Assembly (NCBI RefSeq): GCF_900105075.1
Contig: NZ_FNSK01000001.1
Coordinates: 447,001 to 511,000, forward strand
Direction: 5' to 3'
Length of the DNA: 64,000 nt
Origin: Rhodobacter sp. 24-YEA-8
Lineage (GTDB): Bacteria; Pseudomonadota; Alphaproteobacteria; Rhodobacterales; Rhodobacteraceae
The notes beneath the pieces are model-generated. The model was not told the DNA's origin. It saw nothing but the letters and a program-made list of their open reading frames with translations, and did no database searches. This document shows, one piece after another, positions 8,194-17,720 of the stretch (positions within the stretch are counted from its first letter, which is position 1; each line of letters begins with the position of its first letter). The position numbers were made by a program, and so were the translations under genes.

Positions 8194-9360
8194 ATGAGCC
8201 GCAAGAACTATGTCTTCACCTCCGAATCCGTGTCGGAGGGGCATCCCGATAAGGTTTGCGACCGCGTCTCCGACGCCGTGCTTGACGCATTCCTGACCGA
8301 GGAAGCCAATGCCCGCGTCGCCTGTGAAACCTTCGCCACGACGAATTGCGTGGTCGTGGGCGGCGAGGTCGGTCTGACCGACAAGGGCGCGCTGACCTCC
8401 ATGCTGGAGCGCGTCGAGACCATCGTGCGCGACTGTGTGAAAGATATCGGCTACGAGCAGGACGAGTTCCACTGGAACACGCTGAAAGTGACCAATCTGC
8501 TGCATGCACAATCGGCCCATATCGCGCAGGGCGTTGATAAGGACGGGGCAGGCGACCAGGGCATTATGTTCGGCTATGCCTGCCGCGAAACGCCCGAGCT
8601 GATGCCGGCGCCGATTCAGTACAGCCATGCGATCCTGCGCCGCCTCGCGGAAGTGCGCAAATCCGGTGCCGAACCGACCCTGCGCCCGGATGCGAAATCG
8701 CAGCTTTCGCTGCGCTACGAGGATGGCAAGCCCGTCGAGGCCACCTCGATCGTGCTCTCGACCCAGCATTCCGACATCGCGCAAAGCTCGGATGATATCC
8801 GCGCCATCGTGGAGCCCTATATCCGCGAAGTGCTGCCTTCGGGCTGGATCACTGAAAAGACCGTCTGGCATGTCAACCCGACCGGGTCTTTCGTGATCGG
8901 CGGTCCGGATGGCGATGCGGGTCTGACGGGGCGCAAGATCATCGTCGACACCTATGGTGGCGCAGCCCCCCATGGTGGCGGTGCGTTTTCGGGCAAGGAT
9001 CCGACAAAGGTTGACCGCTCGGCCGCCTATGCCGCGCGTTACCTCGCGAAAAACATCGTCGCAGCCGGCCTTGCGGATCGCTGCACGGTGCAGGTCTCCT
9101 ATGCCATCGGCGTGGCCGAGCCGCAGTCGATCTATGTCGATACCCATGGCACCGGCGCGGTTCCTGACAGCGTGATCGAGCTTGCGATCCCGAAAGTGCT
9201 GGATCTGACGCCGCGTGGCATCCGCACCCATCTGGGTCTGAACCGCCCGATCTATGCCCGCACCTCGGCCTATGGCCATTTCGGCCGCGCGCCGGAAGCG
9301 GATGGCGGTTTTTCCTGGGAGCGCGACGATCTCGTCGCTGCCCTCAAAGCAGCGGTCTGA
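8194..9360 (+). CDS. metK: S-adenosylmethionine synthetase
   Basis: Makes SAM from methionine and ATP. The 388-residue protein opens with [15 protein letters not shown], with the ATP/Mg-binding His and Asp. It carries the methionine-binding GxGDQG-type segment as [12 protein letters not shown], and ends with the [10 protein letters not shown] region typical of alphaproteobacterial MetK. The leader contains a SAM/SAH riboswitch, so expression is predicted to be under product feedback. A strong intrinsic terminator follows. Confidence 0.97.
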   Translation: MSRKNYVFTSESVSEGHPDKVCDRVSDAVLDAFLTEEANARVACETFATTNCVVVGGEVGLTDKGALTSMLERVETIVRDCVKDIGYEQDEFHWNTLKVTNLLHAQSAHIAQGVDKDGAGDQGIMFGYACRETPELMPAPIQYSHAILRRLAEVRKSGAEPTLRPDAKSQLSLRYEDGKPVEATSIVLSTQHSDIAQSSDDIRAIVEPYIREVLPSGWITEKTVWHVNPTGSFVIGGPDGDAGLTGRKIIVDTYGGAAPHGGGAFSGKDPTKVDRSAAYAARYLAKNIVAAGLADRCTVQVSYAIGVAEPQSIYVDTHGTGAVPDSVIELAIPKVLDLTPRGIRTHLGLNRPIYARTSAYGHFGRAPEADGGFSWERDDLVAALKAAV

Positions 9361-9383
9361 GCCCGGTCTGCCTGCCAAATTCT

Positions 9384-9413
9384 AAAAAGGGCGCCCATAG
9401 CGGCGCCCTTTTT
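9384..9413 (+). terminator. Intrinsic terminator after metK
   Basis: Stem AAAAAGGGCGCC / GGCGCCCTTTTT with a 6-base loop and a terminal T-tract, 24 bases after the metK stop. Confidence 0.85.
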
Positions 9414-9500
9414 CATGCTTCCCGGCCGGCCTGTGCTTGACCCGGTGCTGCGTGGCGCTTAGACGCGCGCCCTGACCGCACCCCGCCAGAGGCCCGCCCG

Positions 9501-10214
9501 ATGTCCGATCCCGTTGCCCCGGAACAGCTCCCCGCCGAGCCCCGCCGCAACTTCTACGGCCGCTCAAAAGGCAAGACCCTCAGGGCGAGCCAGAAGGACT
9601 ATCTCGCCAATGATCTCGAGACGCTGCGGCTGAGGGGCGTCACCCGTGACGAAAACCCGGGCCGTGCGCCGCTGGATCTGGCGCAATTCGGTGGTCTTCC
9701 GCTCTGGCTGGAGGTTGGCTTTGGCGGTGGCGAACATCTGGTGCATATGGCGGCGCTGAACCCGCAGATCCACCTGATCGGCTGCGAACCCTTTGTGAAC
9801 GGGGTGGCGATGCTGATCGGTAAGATCCGCGCCGCCGGGGTGACGAATCTTTCGATCCATCCGGGCGATGTGCGTGACCTTTTTGACGTGCTCCCGGATG
9901 GGGTGATCGGCAAGACCTTCCTCAACTACCCCGACCCCTGGCCGAAAGCCCGCCACCATCGCCGCCGCTTTGTGACGCAGGGCTATCTGCGCGCGCTTCA
10001 CCGCGTAATGGCGCCCGCGACCGAATTCCGCATCGCGACCGACATCCCCGATTATGTCCGTCAGGCGCATGAGGAAGTGCCCGAGGCCGGGTTCCGGCTG
10101 GAGCGTGAAGCCGGCGACGGCGGCGCATGGGAAGACTGGATCTCAACCCGGTACGAGCAGAAGGCCTTTCGTGAGGGGCGTTTCCCGCATTACCTGACCT
10201 TCCGGCGGGACTGA
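9501..10214 (+). CDS. trmB: tRNA (guanine-N7-)-methyltransferase TrmB
   Basis: SAM-dependent methyltransferase forming m7G46 in the tRNA variable loop. The 237-residue protein has the Rossmann SAM motif ([12 protein letters not shown]), the [10 protein letters not shown] acidic loop, and the substrate/catalytic segment [16 protein letters not shown]. The start ATG 9501 has GAGG about 9 bases upstream. It follows the metK terminator, so it is probably transcribed separately. Confidence 0.95.
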   Translation: MSDPVAPEQLPAEPRRNFYGRSKGKTLRASQKDYLANDLETLRLRGVTRDENPGRAPLDLAQFGGLPLWLEVGFGGGEHLVHMAALNPQIHLIGCEPFVNGVAMLIGKIRAAGVTNLSIHPGDVRDLFDVLPDGVIGKTFLNYPDPWPKARHHRRRFVTQGYLRALHRVMAPATEFRIATDIPDYVRQAHEEVPEAGFRLEREAGDGGAWEDWISTRYEQKAFREGRFPHYLTFRRD

Positions 10215-10390
10215 AACCGCGGAACGCTTCGCGGGGCGTATTTCCGTCAAACGGAAGCCCGCATTTCCTCCTGATCCAAAGGCACCCGACTGAGGCATCT
10301 GTGCTTTCCGTCTCTCATGCCGCTGCGATGCTGGACCCCCTCTTCTGCTTGCGCTATCAGGCAGGGGCATTTGCGGGACGGGAGAGAAAT

Positions 10391-11737
10391 ATGTCTGGCC
10401 ATGGTGACGCACAGGTGATGATTTCCGCCAAAAGCGGGCCGCTGAAAGGCGTGGCATCGGTGCCTGGCGACAAGTCGATCTCGCATCGCTCGCTTATCTT
10501 CGGGGCCATGGCTGTCGGAGAAACGAAGATCACCGGCCTCCTGGAAGGTGAGGATGTGATCGATACCGCGAAAGCGATGCGCGCTTTCGGCGCGACCGTG
10601 ACCCGTCATGGCGAGGGGATCTGGTCGGTGAACGGCGTTGGCGTCGGCGGCTTTCAGGAACCTGCCGATGTGATCGATTGCGGCAATTCCGGCACCGGCG
10701 TGCGTCTGATCATGGGGACCATGGCGACGACGCCGATCTCGGCTACCTTCACCGGGGATGCGAGCCTGCGGAAACGGCCGATGGGGCGGGTGACCGACCC
10801 GTTGTCGCTGTTTGGAACCGAAGCTTACGGGCGCAAAGGCGGTCGTCTGCCGATGACCGTGGTCGGCGCCGCCGATCCGGTTCCGGTGCGCTATACGCTT
10901 CCGGTCGCCTCGGCCCAGGTGAAATCTGCCGTGCTGCTCGCGGGTCTGAATGCGCCTGGCGAGACCGTCGTGATCGAGCGCGAGCCGACCCGCGATCATT
11001 CCGAGCGTATGTTGCTGGGATTCGGCGCCGATCTGACCGTTGAAAAAACCTCGGAAGGCCATGTCATCACGCTGAAAGGCCGCCCCGAACTGCGTCCGCA
11101 GATTGTGGCGGTGCCGCGTGACCCGTCTTCGGCCGCTTTCCCGGTCTGTGCCGCGCTGATCGCCGAGGGCTCGGATATCCGCGTGCCGGGCGTCAGCCAG
11201 AACCTCACCCGCAACGGGCTTTACCTGACCCTGGTCGAGATGGGCGCCCTGATCGACTTTGAGAACCCGCGCGAAGAGGGCGGCGAGCCGGTGGCAGATC
11301 TGCGCGTGCGCTTCTCGCCCGATCTCAGGGGCATCGAAGTGCCGGAGGATCGCGCGCCTTCGATGATCGACGAATATCCGATCCTCTCGGTCGTGGCCTC
11401 TTTTGCCGAAGGCGTCACCACCATGCGCGGCGTCAAAGAACTCCGCGTCAAGGAATCCGACCGGATCGACGCCATGGCGCGCGGCCTTGAGGCCTGCGGT
11501 GTGAAGATCGAGGAAGAGGAAGACGTGCTGATCGTCCACGGCATGGGCGCGGGCGGAATGCCGGGCGGCGCCACCTGCAAGACCCATCTTGATCACCGCA
11601 TCGCCATGAGCTTCCTCGTCGCCGGCATGGCCGCGAAGCGCGAGATCACGGTTGATGACGGCTCGCCGATTGTGACCTCTTTCCCGGTCTTCGAGGCGCT
11701 GATGAACGGGCTCGGCGCGGCGATCCGCCGCGGCTGA
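10391..11737 (+). CDS. aroA: 5-enolpyruvylshikimate-3-phosphate synthase
   Basis: Shikimate-pathway step joining PEP and shikimate-3-phosphate. The 448-residue protein carries PGDKSISHR (Lys28), the [12 protein letters not shown] motif, the [15 protein letters not shown] segment and [12 protein letters not shown]. The MGTMATT variant of the glycine loop points to a class II-like enzyme of alphaproteobacteria. The start at 10391 is set by GGGAG just upstream; an open frame to 10301 lacks this. It is bounded by an intrinsic terminator. Confidence 0.95.
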   Translation: MSGHGDAQVMISAKSGPLKGVASVPGDKSISHRSLIFGAMAVGETKITGLLEGEDVIDTAKAMRAFGATVTRHGEGIWSVNGVGVGGFQEPADVIDCGNSGTGVRLIMGTMATTPISATFTGDASLRKRPMGRVTDPLSLFGTEAYGRKGGRLPMTVVGAADPVPVRYTLPVASAQVKSAVLLAGLNAPGETVVIEREPTRDHSERMLLGFGADLTVEKTSEGHVITLKGRPELRPQIVAVPRDPSSAAFPVCAALIAEGSDIRVPGVSQNLTRNGLYLTLVEMGALIDFENPREEGGEPVADLRVRFSPDLRGIEVPEDRAPSMIDEYPILSVVASFAEGVTTMRGVKELRVKESDRIDAMARGLEACGVKIEEEEDVLIVHGMGAGGMPGGATCKTHLDHRIAMSFLVAGMAAKREITVDDGSPIVTSFPVFEALMNGLGAAIRRG

Positions 11738-11758
11738 TCTGGTCCGGGAACAGACCCG

Positions 11759-11790
11759 AACCCGCCCCGGCTGTGCCAGGGGCGGGTTTT
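11759..11790 (+). terminator. Intrinsic terminator after aroA
   Basis: Stem AACCCGCCCC / GGGGCGGGTT with loop GGCTGTGCCA and trailing TTTT, 22 bases past the aroA stop. Confidence 0.8.
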
Positions 11791-11873
11791 CCATATCCGG
11801 ATCACGGCTTTACATCCCGACCCTGCGCCGCCAGTTTACCCGCAGTTTTCACCTCTCTCCGGGGATCCGCGCC

Positions 11874-12467
11874 ATGCGCTTTGTCTGTTCTGCCGCCCTT
11901 CTTTCCGTGATCCTCTCTGCGGCCATTTCTGCGGTCTTTTCTGCGAGCCCGGCTTTGGCACAGGAAGAGGGGGAGGAGATGGAGGAGGTCACGGGCCAGC
12001 AGGTCGATGGCTGGATCAGGCTGGAAAGCGACGGCGAAAGCCATGAATTCATGACGGTCAGCTTCCTGTTCGACACGGTCAGGGTCGGCACAGCTTCGGT
12101 TGCCGATGGCGCGCTGACCGGCAATGAAACGATTGTGGCCGTTTCGGGCGGGCAGGAGCCGGATGGCAGCGGGCCGTTCTTCCACCTCGCCTTCGGCTGG
12201 CCGGGCGAAGGCGCCCAGCCGGTGCTCAAGCCTGAAATCACCTGGTATCCGGCCGGGCAGCAGCCGCCCTTTTTTGCCAGCCTTCTGGCCAGCCCGCCGG
12301 AGGTCACGGTCACCCGCTACGCCTTTGACGGGCAGGCCGGGGCGATCAGCGGCAGCTTCAGCGGCAGGGTCTGTTCGGTTACAGACTGGGACCAGGAAGA
12401 GCCGGATGCCGCGCTTTGTCGCGATGTCACCGGGGCGTTCGAGACAAAGCTCAATCCGGCCTTCTGA
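11874..12467 (+). CDS. Secreted hypothetical protein
   Basis: 197 residues. A clear signal peptide (positively charged MRF, a long Ala/Ser/Val core, then SPALA-Q cleavage near residue 30) leads into a very acidic stretch (EEGEEMEEV). A beta-rich domain follows with WIRLESDG, FFHLAFGWPGEG and a Cys pair near the C-terminus (VCSV...LCRDV) that could form a disulphide. I recognise no family. It is probably periplasmic. It shares a bidirectional terminator with convergent gcrA. Confidence 0.75.
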   Translation: MRFVCSAALLSVILSAAISAVFSASPALAQEEGEEMEEVTGQQVDGWIRLESDGESHEFMTVSFLFDTVRVGTASVADGALTGNETIVAVSGGQEPDGSGPFFHLAFGWPGEGAQPVLKPEITWYPAGQQPPFFASLLASPPEVTVTRYAFDGQAGAISGSFSGRVCSVTDWDQEEPDAALCRDVTGAFETKLNPAF

Positions 12468-12521
12468 CCTTCGGCCTTCTGATTTTCTGGCCCGTTCAGT
12501 CTCAGCAGGGTGTGCGCCGCA

Positions 12522-12553
12522 AAAAGCCCGCAGGATTTCTCCTGCGGGCTTTT
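12522..12553. terminator. Bidirectional intrinsic terminator
   Basis: Perfect 14-bp stem AAAAGCCCGCAGGA / TCCTGCGGGCTTTT with loop TTTC. It has A- and T-runs on both sides, so it can terminate the secreted-protein gene from the left and gcrA from the right. Confidence 0.88.
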
Positions 12554-12589
12554 GTCATTCCGGGGACCGGGCGAAAACGCCCGGAGGCA

Positions 12590-13207
12590 TCAGCGACGGC
12601 GGTCGCGGCGGGCGCTCATCGGCTGGAAGGCGACGCCGACATGGGCCTCGCAATAGGGTTTACCGGGCAGCGAGGGCAGGCCGCAGAACCAGAAATCATC
12701 GGTTGCCGGGTCGCCGATCGGCCATTTGCAGGTGCGCTCGGTCAGTTCCATCAGCGACAGCTTGCGGGCACGCTTTTCGACTTCACGCACCGAAGCCAGC
12801 GCCTCGGGGCTGATCTCGTTGAGCGAGGGCTGCGGCGGCAGCGGCTGACCTGCGGGCACGATGGCTTTGCGGAGCGGCAGCGGCGTGACATTCGACACCG
12901 GAGCCGCCGACGGCGCAGGTGCCGCGCGCGGTGCCGCCGGTGCGGGCTCTTCACGCGGCGGTGCCGGCTGAGCCGGGGCTGCCTCGGCGACGGGTTCCGG
13001 GCGTGGCGGCGGGGCCGCTGCTGCCGGAGCCGGCGCGGCCTCTTCGTCATCCTTGCCGCCTACGCGGTTCGAAAGGCCCAGCCGGTGAACCTTGCCGATG
13101 ACTGCATTGCGGGTGACGCCGCCAAGTTCCTTGGCGATCTGGCTGGCCGACTGACCCTCGCCCCACATGCGCTTGAGGGTTTCAACCCGCTCGTCCGTCC
13201 AGGACAT
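12590..13207 (-). CDS. gcrA: GcrA cell-cycle regulator
   Basis: Alphaproteobacterial sigma70 cofactor that activates genes at methylated GANTC promoters. The 205-residue protein begins MSWTDERVETLKRMWGEG, the conserved GcrA DNA-binding start, and continues with SASQIAKELGGVTRNAVIGK. A Pro/Ala-rich linker (about 55-115) leads to the C-terminal RNA-polymerase-binding domain with RTCKWPIGDP and FCG...YCEAH. The start at 13207 has GGAGAGG upstream. It is convergent with the secreted hypothetical gene. Confidence 0.94.
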   Translation of the reverse strand: MSWTDERVETLKRMWGEGQSASQIAKELGGVTRNAVIGKVHRLGLSNRVGGKDDEEAAPAPAAAAPPPRPEPVAEAAPAQPAPPREEPAPAAPRAAPAPSAAPVSNVTPLPLRKAIVPAGQPLPPQPSLNEISPEALASVREVEKRARKLSLMELTERTCKWPIGDPATDDFWFCGLPSLPGKPYCEAHVGVAFQPMSARRDRRR

Positions 13208-13309
13208 ATGCCTCTCCGCCTGTCTGATAACCGCTGCATAATAAGGGGAGGGGGCAGGGGGCCGCAAGGGGATAGCGAATCAAATCCCGTTCCTGATCGC
13301 AGGTCAGGA

Positions 13310-13957
13310 TTAATGGTCCGGCAAAGGGGCGAGACAGGTGGCGACATGCGGGCGTTTTGCCTGGCGTTGCCACCAGTTGTGCAAGGCCGGAAAGGCAGCC
13401 ACCGCCGCCGCTCCGTCCGGGCTGCGGGTAAAGCCTGCAAACATCGGTGCCAGATGCAGATCGGCAAGGGTCAGCGGACCGGAGAGCACCAGCCCCTCAG
13501 TCGCGATCCCGTCCAGCGCGGCCAGAACCGGCATCGCCGCGCGCAGCCCGGCCGAAACCCGCGCCGGATCCGGCGGCTCGCCCTCGGCCAGCGCAAAGAC
13601 CCCCGCCCCGTAATGGTCGCGCAGCATCGGGCGAAAGCCATGCGCATCCATGATGGCGATGGCCTGGACCATCCGTGCCCGCGCCTTCGGATCCCCGGGC
13701 TGCAGCGCCGGGCCGTCAAAGCCCTCGTCAATCCAGCGGCAGATCGCCCCGGTCTCATAAAGCGTGAACTCACCCTGGCGCAGCACCGGCACCATGCCAA
13801 AGGGGGAAAGCCCTGCCGCATCAGGCGTCCGGAACTGGTCAACCTCGACGAAACGCGCTGCCACGCCTTTCTCAGCAAGGGTCAGCCGCACGATGGCAGT
13901 GTGGATGCTGTGGCGCCAGCCGGTCAGGATCAGGGGCAGAATCAGGGGATCACGCAT
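13310..13957 (-). CDS. Glutathione S-transferase family protein
   Basis: 215-residue protein with a thioredoxin-like N-terminal half and an all-helical C-terminal half. Typical GST landmarks are the cis-Pro segment GMVPVLRQGEFTLYETGAICRWIDE (split by the SNAIL/TRAP-like ET) and the C-terminal LTLADLHLAPMF motif (helix alpha-6 N-cap Asp). The expected N-terminal catalytic Ser/Cys is not obvious in LILTGWRHSIHTAI. The substrate is unknown. Start 13957 is preferred over 14053 because a GAGG lies just upstream. Confidence 0.83.
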   Translation of the reverse strand: MRDPLILPLILTGWRHSIHTAIVRLTLAEKGVAARFVEVDQFRTPDAAGLSPFGMVPVLRQGEFTLYETGAICRWIDEGFDGPALQPGDPKARARMVQAIAIMDAHGFRPMLRDHYGAGVFALAEGEPPDPARVSAGLRAAMPVLAALDGIATEGLVLSGPLTLADLHLAPMFAGFTRSPDGAAAVAAFPALHNWWQRQAKRPHVATCLAPLPDH

Positions 13958-14225
13958 TCGCGGATCCTCGCATGGCCCGGCGTTCCGCGCAAAAGCCCCG
14001 CCGCGCAAAATCCTTTCCGCAGATCCCCCGCATTCCCGTTTACAAAGCGCCATTGCCGTTTTATCAGATGCACATGACCATGAAAGCGAAACAGCTTATT
14101 CATTCGCTACGCCGCTGAGGCGTTGGTCCCGGCTTGCCCGCCGGTCACTCAGGGCAATCCCCCGCATATCCCGACAGAGCTCTGTCTGTCAGCGACCCGT
14201 CACCACGCAGGAATAAAATCCGCAT

Positions 14226-14254
14226 GTTGACACCCCCATTGCCCCGGCTTTACG
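14226..14254 (+). promoter_or_regulatory. Putative sigma70-type promoter for argD
   Basis: TTGACA (14226-14231), 17-base spacer, TTACGC (14249-14254), 30 bases before the argD start. It lies in a 327-base gene-free stretch (13958-14284) between the divergent GST-like gene and argD. I saw no RNA gene or further convincing ORF in that stretch. Confidence 0.45.
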
Positions 14255-14284
14255 CCTTTGGCTTCCATTCCTGAGGGAAATTCC

Positions 14285-15460
14285 ATGATCACGCCCGTGC
14301 TTCCCACCTATAACCGCGCGCCTTTGTCCTTCGTAAAGGGCGAGGGCAGCTGGCTGGAGGCGAGCGACGGCCGCCGATATCTGGACCTCGGCGCCGGGAT
14401 CGCGGTGAATGCGCTTGGCCATGCCGCGCCGGAACTGGTGGCCGTGCTGACCGAACAGGCGGGGCGGCTCTGGCATGTCTCGAATGTCTATACGATCCCG
14501 GAACAGGAAAAGCTGGCAGAGCTGCTGGTCGACAGAACCTTTGCCGACACCGTTTTCTTCACCAATTCCGGGACGGAAGCTGCCGAGCTTGCGATCAAGA
14601 TGGCGCGGAAATTCCATTACGAGAATGGCCAGCCGGAGCGGACCGGCTTCATCGCTTTTGAAGGCGCCTTTCACGGCCGCTCCACCGGCGCCATCGCGCT
14701 TGCCGGCTCGGAAAAGATGGTCAAGGGCTATGGTCCGCTGATGGAGGGCTTCCAGCAGCTTGCCTGGAATGATGCAGACGCGATCCGCGCCGCCATCACC
14801 GACAAGACCTGTGCCGTGATCATCGAGCCGATCCAGGGCGAAGGCGGCATCCGCCCGGTGCCCGACGCGCTTTTGCAGGAGATCCGGGCGCTTTGCGACA
14901 AGACCGGCACGCTTCTGATCCTCGATGAAGTACAATGCGGTATGGGCCGCACCGGACGTCTTTTCGCGCATGAATGGAAGGGCGTCACACCTGATATCAT
15001 GATGGTCGCCAAAGGCATCGGCGGCGGCTTCCCGCTCGGCGCGGTGCTCGCATCCGAGCGCGCCGCCAAAGGCATGACCGCAGGCACACATGGCTCAACC
15101 TATGGCGGCAACCCACTTGCCTGTGCCGTGGGCGCAAAACTCACCGAAATCATCTCCGACCCGGCCTTCCTCGCAGAGGTGTCGCGCAAATCGGCGCTGC
15201 TGCGCCAGGGGCTCGAATCCCTTGTCGCGCGCCATGCGGATATTTTCACCGAAGTCCGCGGTGAAGGCCTGATGCTCGGGCTGAAATGCGTTCTTGCGCC
15301 GGGCGATGTGGTCACTGCAGGCTACCAGGCCGGTCTCCTGACCGTCGCCGCCGCTGATAACGTCCTGCGCCTGCTCCCGGCCCTCAATATTCCCGATGCA
15401 GACATCACCGAGGCGCTTACCCGCCTCGACCAGGTGGCGACCAGCCTGAAGGCCGCCTGA
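14285..15460 (+). CDS. argD: Acetylornithine / N-succinyldiaminopimelate aminotransferase
   Basis: PLP-dependent class III aminotransferase of arginine (and probably lysine) synthesis. The 391-residue protein has the phosphate-binding NSGTEAAELAIK, the DEVQCGMGRTG segment and the Schiff-base lysine K243 (VAKGIGGGFP). The start at 14285 follows GAGGGA. argF lies immediately downstream on the same strand with only a hairpin repeat between them, the common argD-argF pairing of Rhodobacteraceae. Confidence 0.95.
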   Translation: MITPVLPTYNRAPLSFVKGEGSWLEASDGRRYLDLGAGIAVNALGHAAPELVAVLTEQAGRLWHVSNVYTIPEQEKLAELLVDRTFADTVFFTNSGTEAAELAIKMARKFHYENGQPERTGFIAFEGAFHGRSTGAIALAGSEKMVKGYGPLMEGFQQLAWNDADAIRAAITDKTCAVIIEPIQGEGGIRPVPDALLQEIRALCDKTGTLLILDEVQCGMGRTGRLFAHEWKGVTPDIMMVAKGIGGGFPLGAVLASERAAKGMTAGTHGSTYGGNPLACAVGAKLTEIISDPAFLAEVSRKSALLRQGLESLVARHADIFTEVRGEGLMLGLKCVLAPGDVVTAGYQAGLLTVAAADNVLRLLPALNIPDADITEALTRLDQVATSLKAA

Positions 15461-15508
15461 TTTCATCTGTCCTTAAATATCCCGGGGGTGCGGGGGCTGG
15501 CCCCCGCT
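15461..15508. repeat. Composite hairpin repeat, shortened copy 2
   Basis: Starts at the base after the argD stop with the right arm only (TTTCATCTGTCCTTAAATATCCC, 15461-15483). It then goes directly to a GCGGGGGC-TG-GCCCCCGC hairpin (15491-15508). The left arm and middle hairpin seen at 4953-5047 are absent. It lies in the argD-argF spacer. Confidence 0.75.
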
Positions 15509-15535
15509 GCCCGACCTGTCAAAAAGCGAACCGAA

Positions 15536-16462
15536 ATGAAACATTTCCTCGATATCCACACCACTTCGACCGATGATCTCCGGGCGATGATGGACAAGGC
15601 CCATGCGATGAAGGCCGCCCGCAAGGATCGCCCGAAAGGCACGCCTGATGATGACCAGCCGCTGAAAGGCCGCATGGTCGCGCTGATCTTTGAAAAGCCC
15701 TCGACCCGTACCCGCGTCTCCTTCGATGTCGGCGCCCGTCAGCTCGGGGCCGAGACCATGGTGCTTTCCGGCAAGGAAATGCAGCTCGGCCATGGCGAGA
15801 CCATTGCCGATACCGCCAAAGTGCTCTCGCGCTATGTCGACCTGATCATGATCCGTACCTTCGAGGAAGACACGCTTCTCGAGATGGCCGAACATGCCAC
15901 GGTGCCGGTGATCAACGGGCTGACAAACCGCACCCATCCCTGCCAGATCATGGCCGATATCCAGACCTATGAAGAACATCGCGGGCCGATCAGGGGCCGC
16001 AAGGTGGTCTGGGCCGGAGACGGCAACAATGTCTGCGCAAGCTTTCTGCATGCGGCCGGGCAGTTTGGATTTGACTTCACCTTCACCGGGCCGGAAACGC
16101 TTGACCCCGAAGGAAAATGGCTGGATTTCGCGCGCTCGAAAGGCTCAAAAGTCACCATCCAGCGCGATCCCTTCACCGCGATTGAGGGTGCCGATCTGGT
16201 GGTCACCGACACCTGGGTTTCGATGCATGACCCGGAATCCGCGCGCGAACGCCGTCATAACCAGCTGCGCCCCTATCAGGTCAATGAACAGCTGATGAGC
16301 CGTGCCAAACCCGATGCGCTCTTCATGCATTGCCTGCCGGCACACCGCAATGACGAGGCGACCAGCGCCGTGATGGACGGTCCGCATTCGGTGATCTTCG
16401 ACGAGGCCGAGAACCGCCTGCACGCACAAAAGGCCGTGATGCGCTGGTGCCTCGGGGTCTGA
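15536..16462 (+). CDS. argF: Ornithine carbamoyltransferase
   Basis: Forms citrulline from ornithine and carbamoyl phosphate. The 308-residue protein carries the carbamoyl-phosphate motif STRTR (residues 56-60), the HPCQ motif ([11 protein letters not shown]), the ornithine-binding DTWVSM segment and HCLPAHR near the C-terminus. The ATG at 15536 is used; an open frame upstream is the repeat. It probably shares a transcript with argD. Confidence 0.96.
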   Translation: MKHFLDIHTTSTDDLRAMMDKAHAMKAARKDRPKGTPDDDQPLKGRMVALIFEKPSTRTRVSFDVGARQLGAETMVLSGKEMQLGHGETIADTAKVLSRYVDLIMIRTFEEDTLLEMAEHATVPVINGLTNRTHPCQIMADIQTYEEHRGPIRGRKVVWAGDGNNVCASFLHAAGQFGFDFTFTGPETLDPEGKWLDFARSKGSKVTIQRDPFTAIEGADLVVTDTWVSMHDPESARERRHNQLRPYQVNEQLMSRAKPDALFMHCLPAHRNDEATSAVMDGPHSVIFDEAENRLHAQKAVMRWCLGV

Positions 16463-16469
16463 GACCGCC

Positions 16470-17657
16470 TCACTCCACCTGGCGATCATCGGCGCTGGCG
16501 GTTCGTCCGGCCAGCGCCGCAAGCCCGAAGATCATCACTGCGAGGCCGCCGAAGGTGACGCGATGGCCGAAATGCTCGGCCAGCCAGCCGATCGAGGCCG
16601 GCGCCATCAGAATGCCCGCATAGCCCACCATCGTCACAACCGACATAGCCGCGCCCGCACGCTGGCCGGGGTAATTGCCGGCGGCAGAAAAGATCACCGG
16701 CACCAGATTGGCACAGCCCAGCCCGGAAATGGCAAAGCCGAAGATTGCAATCCAGGACCCGGGCGCGGCGGCAGCCAGCGCCATCCCGATCCCGGCAATC
16801 AGAGCCGAGAAAAAGAAGATCCGCACGCCGCCAAAGACATTCCTGAGCCGGTCGCCAAGAAAGCGGGTGATCGCCATGCTCGCCGCGAAAAACGCAAATC
16901 CAAGGCCCGCAGTGAACTCATCGGCGCCAAAGGCTTCGCCAAGATAAAGCGCGCCCCAGTCCAGGATTGATCCTTCCGGTACAAAGGCCATCAGCGCCAT
17001 CACGCCAAGGATCCAGATGCCGGGATCTTTCGGCAGGAAACTGTCCTTTACCGCAGCAGCAGTCCCCGGCTGGGGCGCCCCCTCGGGCGGGGCACCGCGG
17101 AGATAGGGCATCGCAATCAATACCAGCGCGGCAATCGCCCCCGCAGCCACCAGGGACTGGGTCTCGGCCGAGGTTTTCGAGATGATCCATGCCCCGACTG
17201 TACCCGCGATAAAGCCGCCAAGGCTCCAGAACCCGTGCAGCGACGACATCACAGCCCGCCCGAGCCGCCGTTCGATCTCGACCGCATTGGAATTCGCGAG
17301 CACATCGAGAAAGCCCATCATCAGGCCAAAGAGCACCATCGCCAGCGCGAGCAGCGGCAGAGAGGGCGCGTAAACCACCAGGGGCAGCACCGGTGCCTGG
17401 GCCAGCGCCGCGAGGCGGAGCAAAGGCAGCGTGCCATATTTCTGGATCGCCTTGCCCGCAACCAGCATCGCAAGCATAGCCCCCACCCCAAGCCCCAGGA
17501 TCAGCAAGCCGAGCACCGCCTTGTCGATGCCGTGCTTTGGCAGCAAAAGCGGAATCTGGGGCGCCCAGGCGCCCACCAGCATACCGCCGCCGGCAAACAT
17601 CGCGGCCAGCGCCCAGCGGGCGCGTGTCGCTTCCTGGCGGGTCATGGTGAGGCTCAT
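16470..17657 (-). CDS. Major facilitator superfamily transporter
   Basis: 395-residue inner-membrane protein with about 12 hydrophobic helices. Glycine-rich, short cytoplasmic loops and no periplasmic domain suggest a proton-coupled small-molecule porter related to the YbjJ/FucP-like group. The substrate cannot be inferred. GGAGG lies 10 bases before ATG 17657; a second ATG at 17645 is possible. It is convergent with argF (7-base gap). Confidence 0.86.
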   Translation of the reverse strand: MSLTMTRQEATRARWALAAMFAGGGMLVGAWAPQIPLLLPKHGIDKAVLGLLILGLGVGAMLAMLVAGKAIQKYGTLPLLRLAALAQAPVLPLVVYAPSLPLLALAMVLFGLMMGFLDVLANSNAVEIERRLGRAVMSSLHGFWSLGGFIAGTVGAWIISKTSAETQSLVAAGAIAALVLIAMPYLRGAPPEGAPQPGTAAAVKDSFLPKDPGIWILGVMALMAFVPEGSILDWGALYLGEAFGADEFTAGLGFAFFAASMAITRFLGDRLRNVFGGVRIFFFSALIAGIGMALAAAAPGSWIAIFGFAISGLGCANLVPVIFSAAGNYPGQRAGAAMSVVTMVGYAGILMAPASIGWLAEHFGHRVTFGGLAVMIFGLAALAGRTASADDRQVE

Positions 17658-17720
17658 GGCTTTCGTTCCTCCGTTAGCGCCAGCATCCCTATCCTGGGCT
17701 AATGGCGGCGGGAAGGGGGA

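Noticed and set aside
10242..10256. Small hairpin TTCCGT-caa-ACGGAA after trmB as a terminator
   Set aside because: Only 6 bp and no T-run; too weak to call.
12416..14077. 553-residue open frame running across gcrA and the GST-like gene
   Set aside because: It covers two convincing minus-strand genes and their spacer; the composition is Arg/Gly-rich shadow.
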